Source of the DNA: Pseudomonas sp. S09G 359
Lineage (GTDB): Bacteria; Pseudomonadota; Gammaproteobacteria; Pseudomonadales; Pseudomonadaceae
Direction of reading: 5' to 3'
Assembly: GCF_002843605.1 (NCBI RefSeq)
Contig: NZ_CP025263.1
Coordinates: 3,687,501-3,751,500 of the forward strand
DNA: 64,000 nt
Below the pieces are notes generated by a model. That model was not told the DNA's origin. It saw nothing but the letters and a program-made list of their open reading frames with translations, and made no database searches. How positions within the stretch are numbered: position 1 is the stretch's first letter; every line of letters begins with the position of its first letter. The position numbers and the translations under genes were made by a program. Positions 1 to 10,830 of the stretch are shown here, in pieces.

Positions 1-75
1 CAACCTGGGGCTGCTGCGCAGCCCAACGCGGGCTAGCCCGCTCGCCACACTAGCCCGCTCGTCACGGCGGGCGCG
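1..75. repeat. REP-type repeat fragment downstream of the RND operon
   Basis: The first 75 bases contain the arm GCCCAACGCGGGCTAGCCCG followed by CTCGCCAC and a second partial copy (TAGCCCGCTCGTCAC). This matches the right-hand arm of the REP doublets at 8293-8320 and 8560-8587, with one changed base (CTAG for CAAG). Only one arm lies inside the window; the inverted partner would be to the left. It sits just past the 3' end of the efflux operon, the usual extragenic place for Pseudomonas REP elements. Confidence 0.75.
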
Positions 76-117
76 TCTGTCTCGGTATTTGTTTCGCGAG
101 CAGCGTTGCATTGGCTT

Positions 118-1503
118 CTACTGCCACCCTCCTCCCATCACTTTGTACAAACTCACTCGGTTACTCTGCTCAGCCAGGCGCAGGGTAATCAGGTCTTGCT
201 GGGCGCTGTACAACGACCGCTGGGCGTCGAGGGCTTCGAGGTAGCTTTGCGAGCCCGCGCGGTAGAGGGCGTTGGACAGGTCATAACTCTGCTGGCTCGC
301 CTCGGTCAGCGCCTGTTGCGCGGCCAGGCGCAGGTCGAGGGTGCTGCGTACGGCTAAAGCGTCGGCGACTTCCTTGAACGCGGTTTGCAGGGTTTGCTGG
401 TAGGTCTGCACCTGGATGTCATTCTCGACCTTGGCTGCGTCGAGGGTGGCGCGGTTGCTGCCGGCATCGAAGATCGGCAGGCTGATGCTCGGCGCGAAGC
501 TCCAGGCGCCGCTGCCGGCCTTGAACAGGCTGGACAGTGACGCACTGGCAGAGCCGGCGCTGGCCGTCAGGCTGATGCTGGGGAAGAACGCCGCCCGGGC
601 CGCACCAATGTCGATATTGGCGGACTTGAGGCTGTGCTCCGCCGCGAGCACATCCGGGCGCCGCTGCAGCAGGCTCGAGGGCAGTTCACCCGGCACCTCC
701 ACCAGTGCCGCCGCCGATTGCAGATGAGTGCCGGGGAGCAAGCTGTCGGGGATGTCGCTGCCCACCAGCAGGCGCAAGGCGTTGCGGTCCTGCAGTATCT
801 GGCTTTGGTACTCCGCCACATCACCCCGTGCCGACTCGACGGTGGTTTGCGCCTGAGCCACCGCCAGTGCCGCCGAACCACCCAGTGCATGGCTGCGCTG
901 GGTCAGCTCGTAGGTGGACTGTTGGCTGGCCAGGGTGTCCTCGGCCAGGTGCAGGCGCTCGTTGTCGGCGGCCAGCGTCAGCCACGCCGTGGCCACCTCG
1001 GCCACCAGGCTGATTTGCGTGCTGCGGCGGGTTTCGGTCAGCGCCAGGTAGGCTTCCAGCGCTTCGTCCTGCAGGTTCTGCACGCGGCCAAACACATCCA
1101 CTTCATAGCTGCTCAACCCCAACTGCGCACTGTAGTCGTGGCCGGTGGTCGCCGTACCACTGCTGGACAGCGCCCCCGGCGTGCGGCTGTGGGTGCCGCT
1201 GACACCGGCATCAATCGTCGGCAACGCTGCCGCGCGCTGGATGCGGTATTGCGCCTGGGCCTTTTCGATATTCAGGCTGGCCAGGCGCAGGTCGCGGTTA
1301 TTGGCCAGGGCCAGGGTTTGCAATTGCGCCAGGCGGCGGTCGGTAAAGAACTGCTGCCATTGGATATCGGCCGCCACCTCGCCCTTGACGCCCGCTTGCC
1401 ATTCGCTTGGCACCGGCGCCTCGGGCTGTTGGTAGTGCGGCGCAAGGTTGATGCAGCCACTCAGGGCCAGCGCGGCCAGCAAAGGCCAGTGAAACCGGAT
1501 CAT
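118..1503 (-). CDS. RND efflux outer-membrane factor lipoprotein (OprM/NodT family)
   Basis: This 461-residue protein should form the trimeric outer-membrane channel that completes the tripartite pump encoded upstream. It opens with a lipoprotein signal peptide ending in the lipobox LSGC (Cys17), followed by the [10 protein letters not shown] segment typical of NodT/OprM proteins. Two long OEP repeats rich in Ala, Leu and Gln form the alpha-barrel. The length is normal for the family. Its ATG overlaps the stop of the RND pump gene by 4 bp (ATGA) and is preceded by AAGGTGA, so it is translationally coupled as the last gene of the operon. The family is certain; the substrate range and therefore the gene name are not. 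Confidence 0.93.
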   Translation of the reverse strand: MIRFHWPLLAALALSGCINLAPHYQQPEAPVPSEWQAGVKGEVAADIQWQQFFTDRRLAQLQTLALANNRDLRLASLNIEKAQAQYRIQRAAALPTIDAGVSGTHSRTPGALSSSGTATTGHDYSAQLGLSSYEVDVFGRVQNLQDEALEAYLALTETRRSTQISLVAEVATAWLTLAADNERLHLAEDTLASQQSTYELTQRSHALGGSAALAVAQAQTTVESARGDVAEYQSQILQDRNALRLLVGSDIPDSLLPGTHLQSAAALVEVPGELPSSLLQRRPDVLAAEHSLKSANIDIGAARAAFFPSISLTASAGSASASLSSLFKAGSGAWSFAPSISLPIFDAGSNRATLDAAKVENDIQVQTYQQTLQTAFKEVADALAVRSTLDLRLAAQQALTEASQQSYDLSNALYRAGSQSYLEALDAQRSLYSAQQDLITLRLAEQSNRVSLYKVMGGGWQ

Positions 1504-4500
1504 GCGTCACCTTTCAGGGCAGATTGAGTCGTGCCGGTGCGACTGAAGCGGCGGCGGATCAACAGAAAAAACAGCGGCACAAAGAAAATCCCCAGCAGCG
1601 TGGCGCTGAACATGCCGCCGAGCACGCCGGTGCCGATCGCGCGGCGCCCGGCGGAACCCGCGCCGCTGCTGACGGCCAAGGGCAGCACGCCGAACATGAA
1701 GGCCAGCGAGGTCATCAGGATCGGGCGCAGACGTTGGCGCACCGCCAGCAACGTGGCCTCGCGCAGGCTGTTGCCCTGCTCTTGCAGGTGCTTGGCGAAC
1801 TCGACGATCAGGATCGCATTCTTCGCCGCCAGCCCCACCGTGGTCAGCAGGCCGACCTGGAAATACACGTCATTGCTCAGCCCGGTCAACCGTGTGGCCA
1901 GAACCGCACCGACAACGCCGAGCGGCACTACCAGAATCACTGAAAACGGCACCGACCAACTCTCGTACAACGCGGCCAGGCACAGGAACACAAACAGCAC
2001 CGAGACCGCGTACAACAGCGGCGCCTGGGAACCCGACAACCGCAGTTGATAGGACTGTCCGGTCCACTCGTAGCCGATGCCTTGGGGCAGCTGCCGGGCG
2101 ATGGCCTCCACGGCATCCATCGCATCCCCGGAACTTACCCCCGGCGCGGGGTCGCCCACCACTTCCAGGGAGGCACTGCCGTTGTAGCGCTCCAGCAACG
2201 GCGAACCATAACTCCAGGTGCTGGTGGCAAAGGACGAAAACGGCACCATCTCGTCGTTGCTGTTGCGCACAAACCAATGGTCCAGGTCGGCGGCCTGCAT
2301 GCGCGAGTCCGCTGCGCCCTGCACGTAAACTTTCTTCACACGGCCCTGATTGAGAAAATCATTCACATAGGTGCCGCCGAGTGCCGTGGACAAGGTGGTA
2401 TTGATATCGCTGGTAGCCAGGCTCAAGGCCCCGGCCTTGCGGTCATCGATACTGACCTTGAGCTGCGGTGTATCGTCCAATCCATTGCTGCGCACGCCGA
2501 GCAGGCGCGGGTCTTGTTTGGCCAATTCGATAAATTGCTCGCGCGCCGCCACGAGTGCAGCGTGGCCCAGGCCACCGAGGTCCTTGAGTTGCAAATCAAA
2601 CCCCGAGCTTTGCCCCAGGCCGCGTACGGCGGGAGGCTGCATCACGAACACATCGGCATCGCCAATACTGGCCAGCGCCAGGGTGGCGCGCTGGGCAATC
2701 GAGGCGGCATCCGCGCCGCTGCCCAAACGCTCGCTCCAGTCCTTGAGACGGATAAACGCACGCGCCGTGTTCTGGCTGTTACCGCCCATGCCCAGGCCGG
2801 TGATGCTGATCATTGCCTCCACTTCCGGCTGCTTGAGGATGTACGCCTCGAACTGCGCCATCACCGCCTGAGTGCGGCTGTCAGTAGCGCCGACCGGCAA
2901 CTGGATTTGAGCCATCAGGATGCCCTGGTCTTCATCCGGCAAAAACGAGGTCGGCAGGCTGGCATACCCACCGGCCATGGCCAGCGCCACCAGCGCGTAC
3001 ACCAGCAAACTGCGGCGGCTGCGTTGCAGCACCCAATCAACGCTGTGTTCATAACGCGCCGAGCAACGCTCGAAACCACGGTTAAAAGCGCCGAAGAACC
3101 CACGCTGGTGAGCATGGCTGTGCGACGGTTTGAGTAACGTCGCGCAGAGTGCCGGGGTCAGGGTCATCGCCACCAGCACCGAGAGCACCATGGCCGAAAC
3201 GATGGTCACGGAAAACTGCCGGTAGATGATCCCCGTAGAGCCGCCAAAAAACGCCATGGGAATAAACACCGCACTCAACACCAGCGCGATACCGATCAGG
3301 GCACTGGTGATTTCACCCATCGACTGCCGCGTGGCCGCCAGCGGCGACAGCCCCTGCTCGCTCATCACACGCTCGACGTTTTCCACCACCACAATCGCGT
3401 CGTCCACCAACAAGCCGATGGCCAGGACCATGGCGAACATAGTCAGGGTATTGATCGAATACCCCATCAACGCCAGCACGCCAAAGGTGCCCAGTAACAC
3501 CACCGGCACGGTAATCGCCGGAATCAACGTGGCCCGCAGGTTTTGCAGGAACAGGAACATGATCAGCACCACCAGCACGATGGCTTCGCCCAGGGACTTG
3601 ACCACTTCTTCAATCGACAGGCTGACAAAGGGCGTGGTGTCGTAGGCGATCACGTTTTTAAGCTGCATTTCCGTCGGGTAAAACGGCGCAAGCTCCGCCA
3701 GCTTGGCCTTGACCGCCTCGCCGACCTTCAGTGCATTGGCCCCCGCCGCCAGTTGCACGCCCATGGCCGCGGCCGGTTTGCCGTTGAGGGCCGAGTTCAC
3801 GTCATAGCTCTCGCTGCCCAGCTCCACCGTGGCCACATCGCCGAGCAGCACCACCGCGCCATCGCTGGAGGACTTGACCACCACATTGCGAAACTCTTCT
3901 GCGCTCTGCAGTTTGCTGCGCGCGCTGATGGTGGCGTTCAACTGTTGGCCCTTCACCGCCGGCAACGCGCCGAGCTGGCCGGCGGACACTTCGGTGTTTT
4001 GCGCTTCCAGGGCGGTGCTCACGTCCGATGGCATCAACGCATACTTTTCCAGCAACGCCGGGTCGAGCCAGATGCGCATGGCGTAGCCCGACCCCAGGGT
4101 TTGGACCTCGCCTACGCCGTCGATGCGGCTGATGGAGTCGAGCAAGGTACTGGAGATGTAGTCGCCGATCTGGGTACCGGTGACGCTGGGGTTGTCCGAA
4201 GCCAACGCGGCGATCATCAGGAAGTCCGAGCCGCCCTTGGTCACGGTCAGGCCTTCGCTCTGCACCGACTGCGGCAGGCGCGACTCGGCTTGTTGCAGCT
4301 TGTTCTGCACCTGCATCTGCGCCACATCCGGGTCGGTGCCGGCGGCGAACGTAAGGCTGATACTCGCGCTGCCCGCCGAGCTGCTGGAGGATGACATGTA
4401 GGTGAGGTTATCCAGTCCGGTCAGTTGCTGCTCGATCACCTGGGTCACCGAGTCTTCGACGGTCTTGGCCGAGGCGCCGGTGTAAGTCGCGGAAATGCGC

Positions 4501-4628
4501 ACGGTGGGCGGCGCGATGTCGGGGTATTGCTCCAGCGGCAACTGGCTGATGGACAGCGCGCCGCCGAGCATGATCACAATCGCGATTACCCAGGCGAAGA
4601 TTGGTCGATCGATAAAGAACCGCGCCAT
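1500..4628 (-). CDS. RND multidrug efflux pump, HAE1 family (AcrB/MexB-like)
   Basis: A 1042-residue inner-membrane proton/drug antiporter of normal AcrB length. It starts [14 protein letters not shown], the classic first helix of HAE1 pumps. The proton-relay residues are present: the Asp pair of TM4 in [15 protein letters not shown] and the TM10 Lys in [13 protein letters not shown]. The large porter and docking loops lie between TM1-2 and TM7-8. GGAGGG precedes the ATG, which lies directly after the fusion-protein stop. Expected partners are the fusion protein at 4631-5800 and the channel at 118-1503. The system has one pump subunit, unlike the two-pump MdtBC or MuxBC systems. Substrates cannot be read from sequence. 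Confidence 0.96.
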   Translation of the reverse strand: MARFFIDRPIFAWVIAIVIMLGGALSISQLPLEQYPDIAPPTVRISATYTGASAKTVEDSVTQVIEQQLTGLDNLTYMSSSSSSAGSASISLTFAAGTDPDVAQMQVQNKLQQAESRLPQSVQSEGLTVTKGGSDFLMIAALASDNPSVTGTQIGDYISSTLLDSISRIDGVGEVQTLGSGYAMRIWLDPALLEKYALMPSDVSTALEAQNTEVSAGQLGALPAVKGQQLNATISARSKLQSAEEFRNVVVKSSSDGAVVLLGDVATVELGSESYDVNSALNGKPAAAMGVQLAAGANALKVGEAVKAKLAELAPFYPTEMQLKNVIAYDTTPFVSLSIEEVVKSLGEAIVLVVLIMFLFLQNLRATLIPAITVPVVLLGTFGVLALMGYSINTLTMFAMVLAIGLLVDDAIVVVENVERVMSEQGLSPLAATRQSMGEITSALIGIALVLSAVFIPMAFFGGSTGIIYRQFSVTIVSAMVLSVLVAMTLTPALCATLLKPSHSHAHQRGFFGAFNRGFERCSARYEHSVDWVLQRSRRSLLVYALVALAMAGGYASLPTSFLPDEDQGILMAQIQLPVGATDSRTQAVMAQFEAYILKQPEVEAMISITGLGMGGNSQNTARAFIRLKDWSERLGSGADAASIAQRATLALASIGDADVFVMQPPAVRGLGQSSGFDLQLKDLGGLGHAALVAAREQFIELAKQDPRLLGVRSNGLDDTPQLKVSIDDRKAGALSLATSDINTTLSTALGGTYVNDFLNQGRVKKVYVQGAADSRMQAADLDHWFVRNSNDEMVPFSSFATSTWSYGSPLLERYNGSASLEVVGDPAPGVSSGDAMDAVEAIARQLPQGIGYEWTGQSYQLRLSGSQAPLLYAVSVLFVFLCLAALYESWSVPFSVILVVPLGVVGAVLATRLTGLSNDVYFQVGLLTTVGLAAKNAILIVEFAKHLQEQGNSLREATLLAVRQRLRPILMTSLAFMFGVLPLAVSSGAGSAGRRAIGTGVLGGMFSATLLGIFFVPLFFLLIRRRFSRTGTTQSALKGDA

Positions 4629-4630
4629 GT

Positions 4631-5800
4631 TCAGCCCTCCTTCGCCAAGGCACCGACGTCGGCGGATTGCACCGTAACAGCCGCCCCCACGTGCACCTTC
4701 TGCCCGCCTTCGACGATCACTTGCTCACCGGCCTGCAGGCCTGCCGTGACCCACCACTGGTTGCCCACGGCCCGGTCCACGCTGACAACGCGCTGCTCGA
4801 CCTTGCCGCCTGCCACCAGCAACACCGAGGTCACGCCGCTGGCGCTGCGGTTGACCGCCCGTTGCGGGATCAGGATGGCCTGGTCATCCCGGCCCTGCTC
4901 CAACACGCCACGCACATACATGCCCGGCAACAACAGGTGTTCCGGGTTGGCGAACTCGGCACGCAGGGTCACGGTACCGGTACTTTGGTTGACGCTGACC
5001 CCACTGAACTTCAAACGGCCTGCATGGTTGTAGAGGCTGCCATCATCGAGTTTCAGGCTGATCCGCGCCTCGTCCTCGCCGATGCCCTGCAAGGTGCCAC
5101 GGGCCAACTCACGCTTGAGGTTGAGCAGCTCGGTGGTGGACTGGGTCACGTCCACATAGATCGGGTCGAGTTGCTGCACGGTGGTCAGCGCGGTGTCCTG
5201 GTTGGCCACCACCAATGCCCCCGGCGTCACGCTGGACACTTCAATGCGCCCGGCAACGGGAGAAGTAATACGCGTGTAGGCCAGGTTGATCCGTGCAGTC
5301 TCGACGTCGGCCTGGGCGGCCTCGACGTCAGCGGCGGCGGTCAGCAGCGTGGCCTGTGAATCCTCGTTTGTTTGCTGGCTGATGGCATCGATCTTCACCA
5401 GCTGGGCATTACGGCTGGCAGTGGTCTGCGCCGACTTGAGCGTGGCGCGCACTTTGCTCAAGCTCGCCTGGGCCTGCGCCAACGCCGCCTTGTACGGCGC
5501 CGCATCCAACTGGTACAGGGCTTGCCCGGCTTTCACCTCGGCGCCTTCGACAAATAGCCGTTGCTGCACGATACCGCCGACCTGCGGGCGAATCTCAGCG
5601 ACCATGAACGCCTGGGTGCGCCCGGCGAGTTCAGTGGTCAACACTTGGCTTCGCGGCTGCACGCTGATCACCGACACCGTGGGTGGCGCCACCGGGGGCG
5701 TGGGGTCACCGGCCGAGCAACCGCCGAGCAGCACCAGCAGGATCAGGGCCAGGAAAACCGCGGCGGTTACCAGGTATTTAGCGAATATTTTGGTCGACAT
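4631..5800 (-). CDS. RND efflux periplasmic adaptor (membrane fusion lipoprotein)
   Basis: The mature protein starts after the lipobox LLGGCSAG (Cys28 counted from MSTKIFAKY) and is anchored in the inner membrane. It links the RND pump to the outer-membrane factor. A lipoyl/barrel-sandwich half-motif ([19 protein letters not shown]) and its partner ([18 protein letters not shown]) flank an alpha-hairpin, followed by beta-barrel and membrane-proximal domains, as in MexA/AcrA. The frame stays open 41 codons further upstream, but the ATG at 5800 is preferred because AGAGG lies 6 bases before it and a correct signal peptide follows. It is the first gene of the operon and is divergent from baeS. 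Confidence 0.93.
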   Translation of the reverse strand: MSTKIFAKYLVTAAVFLALILLVLLGGCSAGDPTPPVAPPTVSVISVQPRSQVLTTELAGRTQAFMVAEIRPQVGGIVQQRLFVEGAEVKAGQALYQLDAAPYKAALAQAQASLSKVRATLKSAQTTASRNAQLVKIDAISQQTNEDSQATLLTAAADVEAAQADVETARINLAYTRITSPVAGRIEVSSVTPGALVVANQDTALTTVQQLDPIYVDVTQSTTELLNLKRELARGTLQGIGEDEARISLKLDDGSLYNHAGRLKFSGVSVNQSTGTVTLRAEFANPEHLLLPGMYVRGVLEQGRDDQAILIPQRAVNRSASGVTSVLLVAGGKVEQRVVSVDRAVGNQWWVTAGLQAGEQVIVEGGQKVHVGAAVTVQSADVGALAKEG

Positions 5801-5913
5801 AGTTGCCTCTGCAAGACGGAACGGCTTGAGCCATACGCCATGCTGCAAGGCAAATGTGCAGGAAAATTGAAGATTGCCCGCGCGGCTTGAATCTTTCGTA
5901 CGCGAAGGCCTAA
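5801..5913. promoter_or_regulatory. Divergent control region between the efflux operon and baeSR
   Basis: About 110 bases separate the adaptor start from the kinase start. Both promoters must lie here, so BaeR is the natural candidate regulator of both units. I could not pick out a convincing pair of promoter hexamers or a BaeR box by eye. The assignment rests on gene arrangement and on the known role of BaeSR in controlling an adjacent RND operon in Escherichia coli. Confidence 0.4.
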
Positions 5914-7332
5914 ATGGTCGCATTCACTCCAAAACGGCCCGAATACATGAAGTTGAGTATCTCCACCAAGCTGTTCATTGCGGTGCTGGCCGGCGTCTTG
6001 CTGGTGATCCTGAGCATGGGCCTGGCCACCAGTTGGAGTTTCGGGCGCGGCTTCCTCGGCTACATCAATGAACAGGCACTGGAGCGCATGGCGCCGGTGC
6101 TGCCACGCCTGGCCAGCGCCTACGCGCGTGATGGCAGCTGGGAGTTCTTTCGCAATCAGCCCGACCGCTGGTTTGAAGTGATGCGCCCGGAGCCCGGCGA
6201 ACAGCAACCGGTGCGCGACCTCAAGACACCGCAGATCTCCGACCTCACGGGCGCCCTGTTCCGCATCGCCCTGCTCGACAAGGACAAAAAACGCGTCACC
6301 GGCTACCCGGCCATTGGCGACGACGCCTTGGCGCTGCCGATCATCGTTGCCGGTGAGACTGTCGGCTGGCTGGCCGTCACCCCCTTCCAGAGCGTGACCG
6401 AGGCCGGTGGCGAACGCTTCCAGCAGTACCAGTTGCGCACCAGCCTGGTGATGGGGGTGTTCTCACTGCTATTGGCGATGCTGATCGCCTGGTGGATCGC
6501 CCGTACGCTGCTGGAGCCGGTCAAGCGCGTGGCCGCCGCCACCCATCGCCTGGCCAGTGGTGACTACGGCAGCCGCGTGGCCGTGGCCTCCAATGACGAA
6601 GTAGGCCAGTTGGCGCGGGACTTCAACCAGTTGGCCTATACGCTGGAGCGCAACGAGAAGATGCGCCGCGAATTCATGGCCGATGTCTCCCACGAATTGC
6701 GCACCCCGTTGTCGGTGCTGCGCGGCGAACTGGAGGCCATCGAAGACGGCGTGCGCACGCTGGACCAGCACTCGATGAAATCACTCCAAGGCGAAGTCGG
6801 CATGCTCAGCAAATTGGTGGATGACCTGTATGAGCTGTCCCTGGCCGACGTCGGCGCCCTCACCTATCGCAAGGCCCCGTGTGTGCTCAACACGTTGCTG
6901 GAACAGAGTGTGGGCATGTTCCAAGAGCGTTTGAGCGCGCGGCAACTGCGCGTCGAACTGGCGCTGCCGACCCCGCCGCTGGAGCTGGTGGCGGATGCCA
7001 GCCGCTTGCAGCAGCTGTTCTCCAACTTGCTGGAGAACGCCGTGCGCTACACCGACCCAAATGGCGTGGTCCGCGTCAGCGCCACAGCGGAACGTGATGA
7101 GCTGCGCATCGAATTCATCGATTCCGGCCCCGGGGTGTCCGCCAGCCAACTGCCGCGCCTTTTCGAACGTTTCTACCGGGGCGAAGCCTCGCGTAACCGC
7201 ACCAGTGGCGGCGCGGGCCTCGGCCTGGCGATCTGTCACAGTATCGCCCTCGCCCACGGCGGCAGCCTCAGCGCCGACCACTCGCCCCTGGGCGGGTTGT
7301 GGCTTACCCTGCGCTTGCCACGGAGCCTGTGA
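5914..7332 (+). CDS. baeS: Sensor histidine kinase BaeS
   Basis: This membrane kinase senses envelope stress and phosphorylates BaeR. Order: TM1 (about 19-42), a periplasmic sensor, TM2 (about 177-199), HAMP, the phosphoacceptor helix MADVSHELRTPLSVLRGE with His260, and the HATPase domain with NLLENAVRYTD and GGAGLGLAI. The helix RREFMADVSHELRTP and the LVDDLYELSLADVGAL segment resemble E. coli BaeS closely. The start at 5914 is chosen because AAGG precedes it with good spacing. An internal ATG at 5947 matches the E. coli N-terminus better but has no visible ribosome binding site. baeR follows 3 bases after the stop. Confidence 0.9.
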   Translation: MVAFTPKRPEYMKLSISTKLFIAVLAGVLLVILSMGLATSWSFGRGFLGYINEQALERMAPVLPRLASAYARDGSWEFFRNQPDRWFEVMRPEPGEQQPVRDLKTPQISDLTGALFRIALLDKDKKRVTGYPAIGDDALALPIIVAGETVGWLAVTPFQSVTEAGGERFQQYQLRTSLVMGVFSLLLAMLIAWWIARTLLEPVKRVAAATHRLASGDYGSRVAVASNDEVGQLARDFNQLAYTLERNEKMRREFMADVSHELRTPLSVLRGELEAIEDGVRTLDQHSMKSLQGEVGMLSKLVDDLYELSLADVGALTYRKAPCVLNTLLEQSVGMFQERLSARQLRVELALPTPPLELVADASRLQQLFSNLLENAVRYTDPNGVVRVSATAERDELRIEFIDSGPGVSASQLPRLFERFYRGEASRNRTSGGAGLGLAICHSIALAHGGSLSADHSPLGGLWLTLRLPRSL

Positions 7333-7335
7333 ACC

Positions 7336-8031
7336 ATGAGCGATGAACGTCCGGTGCTGATCGTCGAAGACGAACCCAAGCTCGCGACCTTGATGCAGGA
7401 CTACCTCGTGGCGGCCGGCTACACCACCCTGTGCCTGGACAACGGCCTGCAAGTGGTCCCTGCAGTGCGCGCCCACGATCCCAGGCTGATCCTGCTCGAC
7501 CTGATGCTGCCCGGCCGTGACGGCATGCAGCTGTGCCAGGACCTGCGCGGCTTCAGCGCGATACCGATCATCATGATCACCGCCCGCGTCGAGGAAGTGG
7601 ACCGCCTGCTCGGCCTGGAGCTGGGTGCCGACGACTACATCTGCAAGCCCTTCAGCCCGCGTGAAGTGGTGGCCCGGGTCAAGGCCATCCTGCGCCGCAG
7701 CCCGCAACTGCTGGACAACACCCGCCCGCGCCTGCTGATCGACGAGGCGCAATACCAGGCCTCACTCGACGGCATCGCGCTGGACCTCACGCCCCTGGAG
7801 TTGCGCCTGCTGAATACCTTCGCGCGCTCCGCCGGCCGCGTGTTCTCCCGCGACCAGTTGCTGGACCAGATCTACTCCGACCACCGCGTGGTGACTGACC
7901 GCACGGTGGACAGCCACATCCGCAACCTGCGACGCAAACTGGAACAGGCCTGCCCGGGGGAAACGCCGATCGAATCGTTGTATGGGGTGGGGTATCGGTT
8001 TCAGTTGGCCCAGGCTAAGCCGAAGCCCTGA
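7336..8031 (+). CDS. baeR: Response regulator BaeR (OmpR/PhoB family)
   Basis: A 231-residue DNA-binding response regulator paired with BaeS. The receiver domain has the acidic pair in IVEDEPKL, phosphoacceptor Asp55 in ILLDLMLPG, the switch Thr in [16 protein letters not shown] and Lys in [10 protein letters not shown] winged-helix trans_reg_C domain occupies residues 130-225, with [19 protein letters not shown] as the recognition region. The stretch [22 protein letters not shown] is nearly that of E. coli BaeR. The gene begins 3 bases after baeS. It probably controls the divergent efflux operon. Confidence 0.93.
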   Translation: MSDERPVLIVEDEPKLATLMQDYLVAAGYTTLCLDNGLQVVPAVRAHDPRLILLDLMLPGRDGMQLCQDLRGFSAIPIIMITARVEEVDRLLGLELGADDYICKPFSPREVVARVKAILRRSPQLLDNTRPRLLIDEAQYQASLDGIALDLTPLELRLLNTFARSAGRVFSRDQLLDQIYSDHRVVTDRTVDSHIRNLRRKLEQACPGETPIESLYGVGYRFQLAQAKPKP

Positions 8032-8191
8032 TGCACACTGCCTTCGTTACAGACCGCTGGCCTGTACACAACAGCCCCGATTACCTGAGTATTTTTTCGC
8101 AAGCACCGTTTCATCTCCTTGAAAAAAGCCATGATCCTAGTTGCATTCAAACCCGTATCAAGGCGACGCCTGTGTGACGAGCGGGCTTGTT

Positions 8192-8320
8192 GTGGCGAGC
8201 GGGCTTGCCCGCGTTGGGGCGCGAAGCGGCCCTAAAACCTGCTACCGCGTTTTACCGGTAGAACTCGGTGACTGACCTGGGGCTGCTACGCAGCCCAACG
8301 CGGGCAAGCCCGCTCGCCAC
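8192..8320. repeat. REP doublet, copy 1
   Basis: The left arm GTGGCGAGCGGGCTTGCCCG continues CGTTGGGGC (8192-8220) and is the inverse complement of the right arm, GCCCAACGCGGG then CAAGCCCGCTCGCCAC, at 8293-8320. The 72-base spacer contains ACCGCGTTTTACCGGTAGAA. The pair can fold into one long imperfect hairpin. Such doublets are non-autonomous REP units spread by RAYT transposases in pseudomonads; no RAYT gene lies in this window. Confidence 0.9.
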
Positions 8321-8458
8321 ACAAGCCCTCTCGGCACAACAGCCTCGATCACCTGAGTATTTTTTGCGAACACCGTTTCATCTCCTTGAAAAAAGCCATG
8401 ATCCTAGTCGCACTCAAACCCGTACCTAGGCGACGCCTGTGTGGCAAGCGGGCTTATT

Positions 8459-8587
8459 GTGGCGAGCGGGCTTGCCCGCGTTGGGGTGCGAAGCGGCCCT
8501 AAAACCTGCTACCGCGTTTTACCGGTAGAACTCGGTGACTGACCTGGGGCTGCTACGCAGCCCAACGCGGGCAAGCCCGCTCGCCAC
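8459..8587. repeat. REP doublet, copy 2
   Basis: Second copy of the same inverted pair. The left arm starts at about 8459 (GTGGCGAGCGGGCTTGCCCG) and the right arm ends at 8587 (CCGCTCGCCAC). The spacer is identical in sequence to that of copy 1. It lies inside unit 2 of the tandem duplication, so it arose by duplication of the block and not by a separate REP insertion. Confidence 0.9.
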
Positions 8588-8660
8588 AACAAGCCTGCTC
8601 ACCATATAAGCCCGATCGCCAAAACAAGCCCGATCGCCGCAACAGGTACATTCAGCTCAA

Positions 8661-10724
8661 CTATGTTGGTGAACTGCTGATCACCCGCAACGCCAGCCCT
8701 TCATACGCATCCAGCGTAATCGTGAACTCACCCTCGGCGGTCAGATCACCCTCGACCCGTTCGTTGATGATGTCCACCACCATCCCCGCCGCAATATCAG
8801 GCAGGTTGAGCGTCTCGGTGATCGGCGTGGCGCCGAAGTTCAGCGCGGTGATTTGTGTGCCCTTACCGGCCGGTAATTCATGGACCATGATCAGCAGCGC
8901 CGGGTTCTGCACGTCCGGCACCAGTACCTGGCGGCTGGCGGCAATGTCGTAGGCGCGGCGAACTGCGAGGATTTTTTGCAGTTGCGAGGCGAATGACTCG
9001 GGGTCCTGCAACTGGCTGTTCAAGCTGCCGTACAGGCTTTTCGAACGCGGCATCTGCCCGGCTGAAAGCTCGGCCTCGGGGTTCAAGTCCACCAGGTCGT
9101 AGGCACCGCGATGGATCCAGCGCGTATCGCCGTCCTCCATCAAATGCGCCACCTCATCCGCCGCCAATGGCAGCGCCCCCACCAGGTCCCAACCCGACAA
9201 CGCAAACACCCCAGGTTGCATAGCGTTGTACATCACCAGCAGCAAATGGATCTGGCGGATCTGCTGGATATCGGCAGCGCTGATCGCGTCCAAGTCACGA
9301 ATACCCAGTGCCGCGGTGATGATGCTGGCGGTGGTGCACGACACACCATTGGTCACGAACTTGAGGTTGTACGGCGCGTGCTCACCGGCCAGGCGCTCAT
9401 ACATCTGCTCGCGGATGTGCTCGCGCAGGATATTGCCGGGGAAGGTCTGGCCCTGATAGAGGAAGCTGTCATGCGCATGCAGCGTCCAGAAGTGCACCAG
9501 TTCCAGGGTCAGTTCATCGTGATTCTGCAAGGCATGGATCAACGAGCCGGGGTCGATGCCCTGGCGGTGCATTTCACGCAGCATCAGGCGCAGGAACTCG
9601 GCATCACCCATCAGCAACGCATGTTGATACGCCGGGCGGGTGATGAAGTCATAGGACAGATCGGCGCCGCCATGGGACATCGACGCGATGTCATCCACGG
9701 TGAGGTTCAACTCCTGGAAGCTGAAGCCGCCGGCCTTGCGGATCGCCCCGCCGAGCAACTGGTTGCCGGTGATCGACAGCGGGTGGCTTTCCGACCAGGC
9801 GCTGCCATCCAGCTTGCGCTCCACACCGAGAAAACCATTGGCGTCCAGGCGCAGGATCTTCGCGCCCATCACATCGATGGCATGCAAGGCATCGCCAATG
9901 ATCATCTGTTGCGCGGCAAAGGTCGGGTCCAGCCAGTTCAGCGACGGCTGGCCCTCCTTGAAATAATGCAGGTACACCCAGCGACGCGGTTTGCCATCCA
10001 CACCCAGCACGACCTGGGTAGCACTCCAATCGGTTTCCTTCACCCCGGGTTCGAAGAAGATCACCCGCTGCAGTTGACCGACGATGTAGTGCTTGTCACG
10101 CAGGGCATCCACCTGCGCCGGGCTGAGATTCTGCGCATCGCGCCCCTCGGCCACGTCCGGCAGCAGCGGCCAGTCTTCCTCACGGATTTCCACCATGTGG
10201 TAGAGCCCGGGGTAATCCTCGTAGGCCATCTCGGCCAGGCGAAAATCCGCACCCTTGCCGGTGTGGGACGGGATCACGTCATCGATGATCACCGCATTGT
10301 GCGCCGCCGCCATGCGCGTCAACGCCTGCAACTGCGCCTCGGTGCCCAATTGCGGGTCGATCTCGAAGCTGATGCGGTCAAAGTTGCCGTCGATGGTGGG
10401 CGTGTGCTCGCTGCCGCTCAGGCCACCCGATTTTTTCAACGGGCCGTTATGAATGCCCTGGATACCGATTTTCGACAGCGCCTGCCACAGCGCCTCATCC
10501 CCCAACGCCTCCAGTACCGTACCGCCCTCGCGCGTCACGATCGACGCCGGGTACGCGGTAAACCACACCGACGACAACGCCGAAGCATCACGCGGCCGCG
10601 TCTGTGCGTAAGGCTGCTGCCACAACCGGCCCTGACCCGAATAGAGCTTGGCGCGCTGGCGTGCCGCGTGCAGCATCGACTGTTCTACCAGCCAGTTGAC
10701 GTGGTTGTTTGGCGCTGCGGTCAT
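8661..10724 (-). CDS. GH13 alpha-glucosyltransferase, trehalose-synthase-like
   Basis: A 687-residue GH13 enzyme related to maltose alpha-D-glucosyltransferase (trehalose synthase), which interconverts maltose and trehalose. The (beta/alpha)8 barrel residues are present: nucleophile Asp294 in ILRLDANGF, acid/base Glu338 in FSFQELNLT and Asp403 in [10 protein letters not shown]-terminal all-beta domain follows (ALNFGATPI onward). It lacks the fused maltokinase of the roughly 1100-residue TreS of pseudomonads, so it is a divergent stand-alone paralogue. It stands alone between the repeat array and the hydroxyproline regulator, on the opposite strand to baeSR. The start has only a weak ribosome binding site (AGG). 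Substrate specificity is inferred. Confidence 0.75.
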   Translation of the reverse strand: MTAAPNNHVNWLVEQSMLHAARQRAKLYSGQGRLWQQPYAQTRPRDASALSSVWFTAYPASIVTREGGTVLEALGDEALWQALSKIGIQGIHNGPLKKSGGLSGSEHTPTIDGNFDRISFEIDPQLGTEAQLQALTRMAAAHNAVIIDDVIPSHTGKGADFRLAEMAYEDYPGLYHMVEIREEDWPLLPDVAEGRDAQNLSPAQVDALRDKHYIVGQLQRVIFFEPGVKETDWSATQVVLGVDGKPRRWVYLHYFKEGQPSLNWLDPTFAAQQMIIGDALHAIDVMGAKILRLDANGFLGVERKLDGSAWSESHPLSITGNQLLGGAIRKAGGFSFQELNLTVDDIASMSHGGADLSYDFITRPAYQHALLMGDAEFLRLMLREMHRQGIDPGSLIHALQNHDELTLELVHFWTLHAHDSFLYQGQTFPGNILREHIREQMYERLAGEHAPYNLKFVTNGVSCTTASIITAALGIRDLDAISAADIQQIRQIHLLLVMYNAMQPGVFALSGWDLVGALPLAADEVAHLMEDGDTRWIHRGAYDLVDLNPEAELSAGQMPRSKSLYGSLNSQLQDPESFASQLQKILAVRRAYDIAASRQVLVPDVQNPALLIMVHELPAGKGTQITALNFGATPITETLNLPDIAAGMVVDIINERVEGDLTAEGEFTITLDAYEGLALRVISSSPT

Positions 10725-10830
10725 AAGCCTGGTACCTGTTGTGGTGAAAAGTCGCTCGTAGACATATGAGGCGCGCAGGGCGCATTCGTTGCATCGAAAT
10801 CGCTACGCCAACTCAATCCCTAAGCAATAG

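Larger units (their letters stand above)
8071..8605. repeat. Tandem direct duplication (about 268-bp unit, two copies) with embedded REP doublets
   Basis: The segment 8071-8338 is repeated almost exactly at 8339-8605. The offset is 268 bases at the left edge and 267 further on, with scattered substitutions. Each copy contains the same non-REP stretch (CCGTTTCATCTCCTTGAAAA, then CCATGATCCTAG), one REP arm, a spacer and the inverse REP arm. The whole 8032-8660 interval between baeR and the GH13 gene is this array plus degenerate REP arms (for example AAGCCCGATCGCC at 8609-8636). I see no gene in it. Confidence 0.93.

Noticed and set aside
2046..3137. Long plus-strand frame opposite the RND pump gene
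   Set aside because: It is antisense to a fully conserved pump gene and has no ribosome binding site or recognisable domain; high GC gives such shadow frames.
8192..8587. CRISPR array
   Set aside because: Only two copies, each an inverted pair inside a tandem duplication, with identical spacers; these are REP elements and no cas gene is present.
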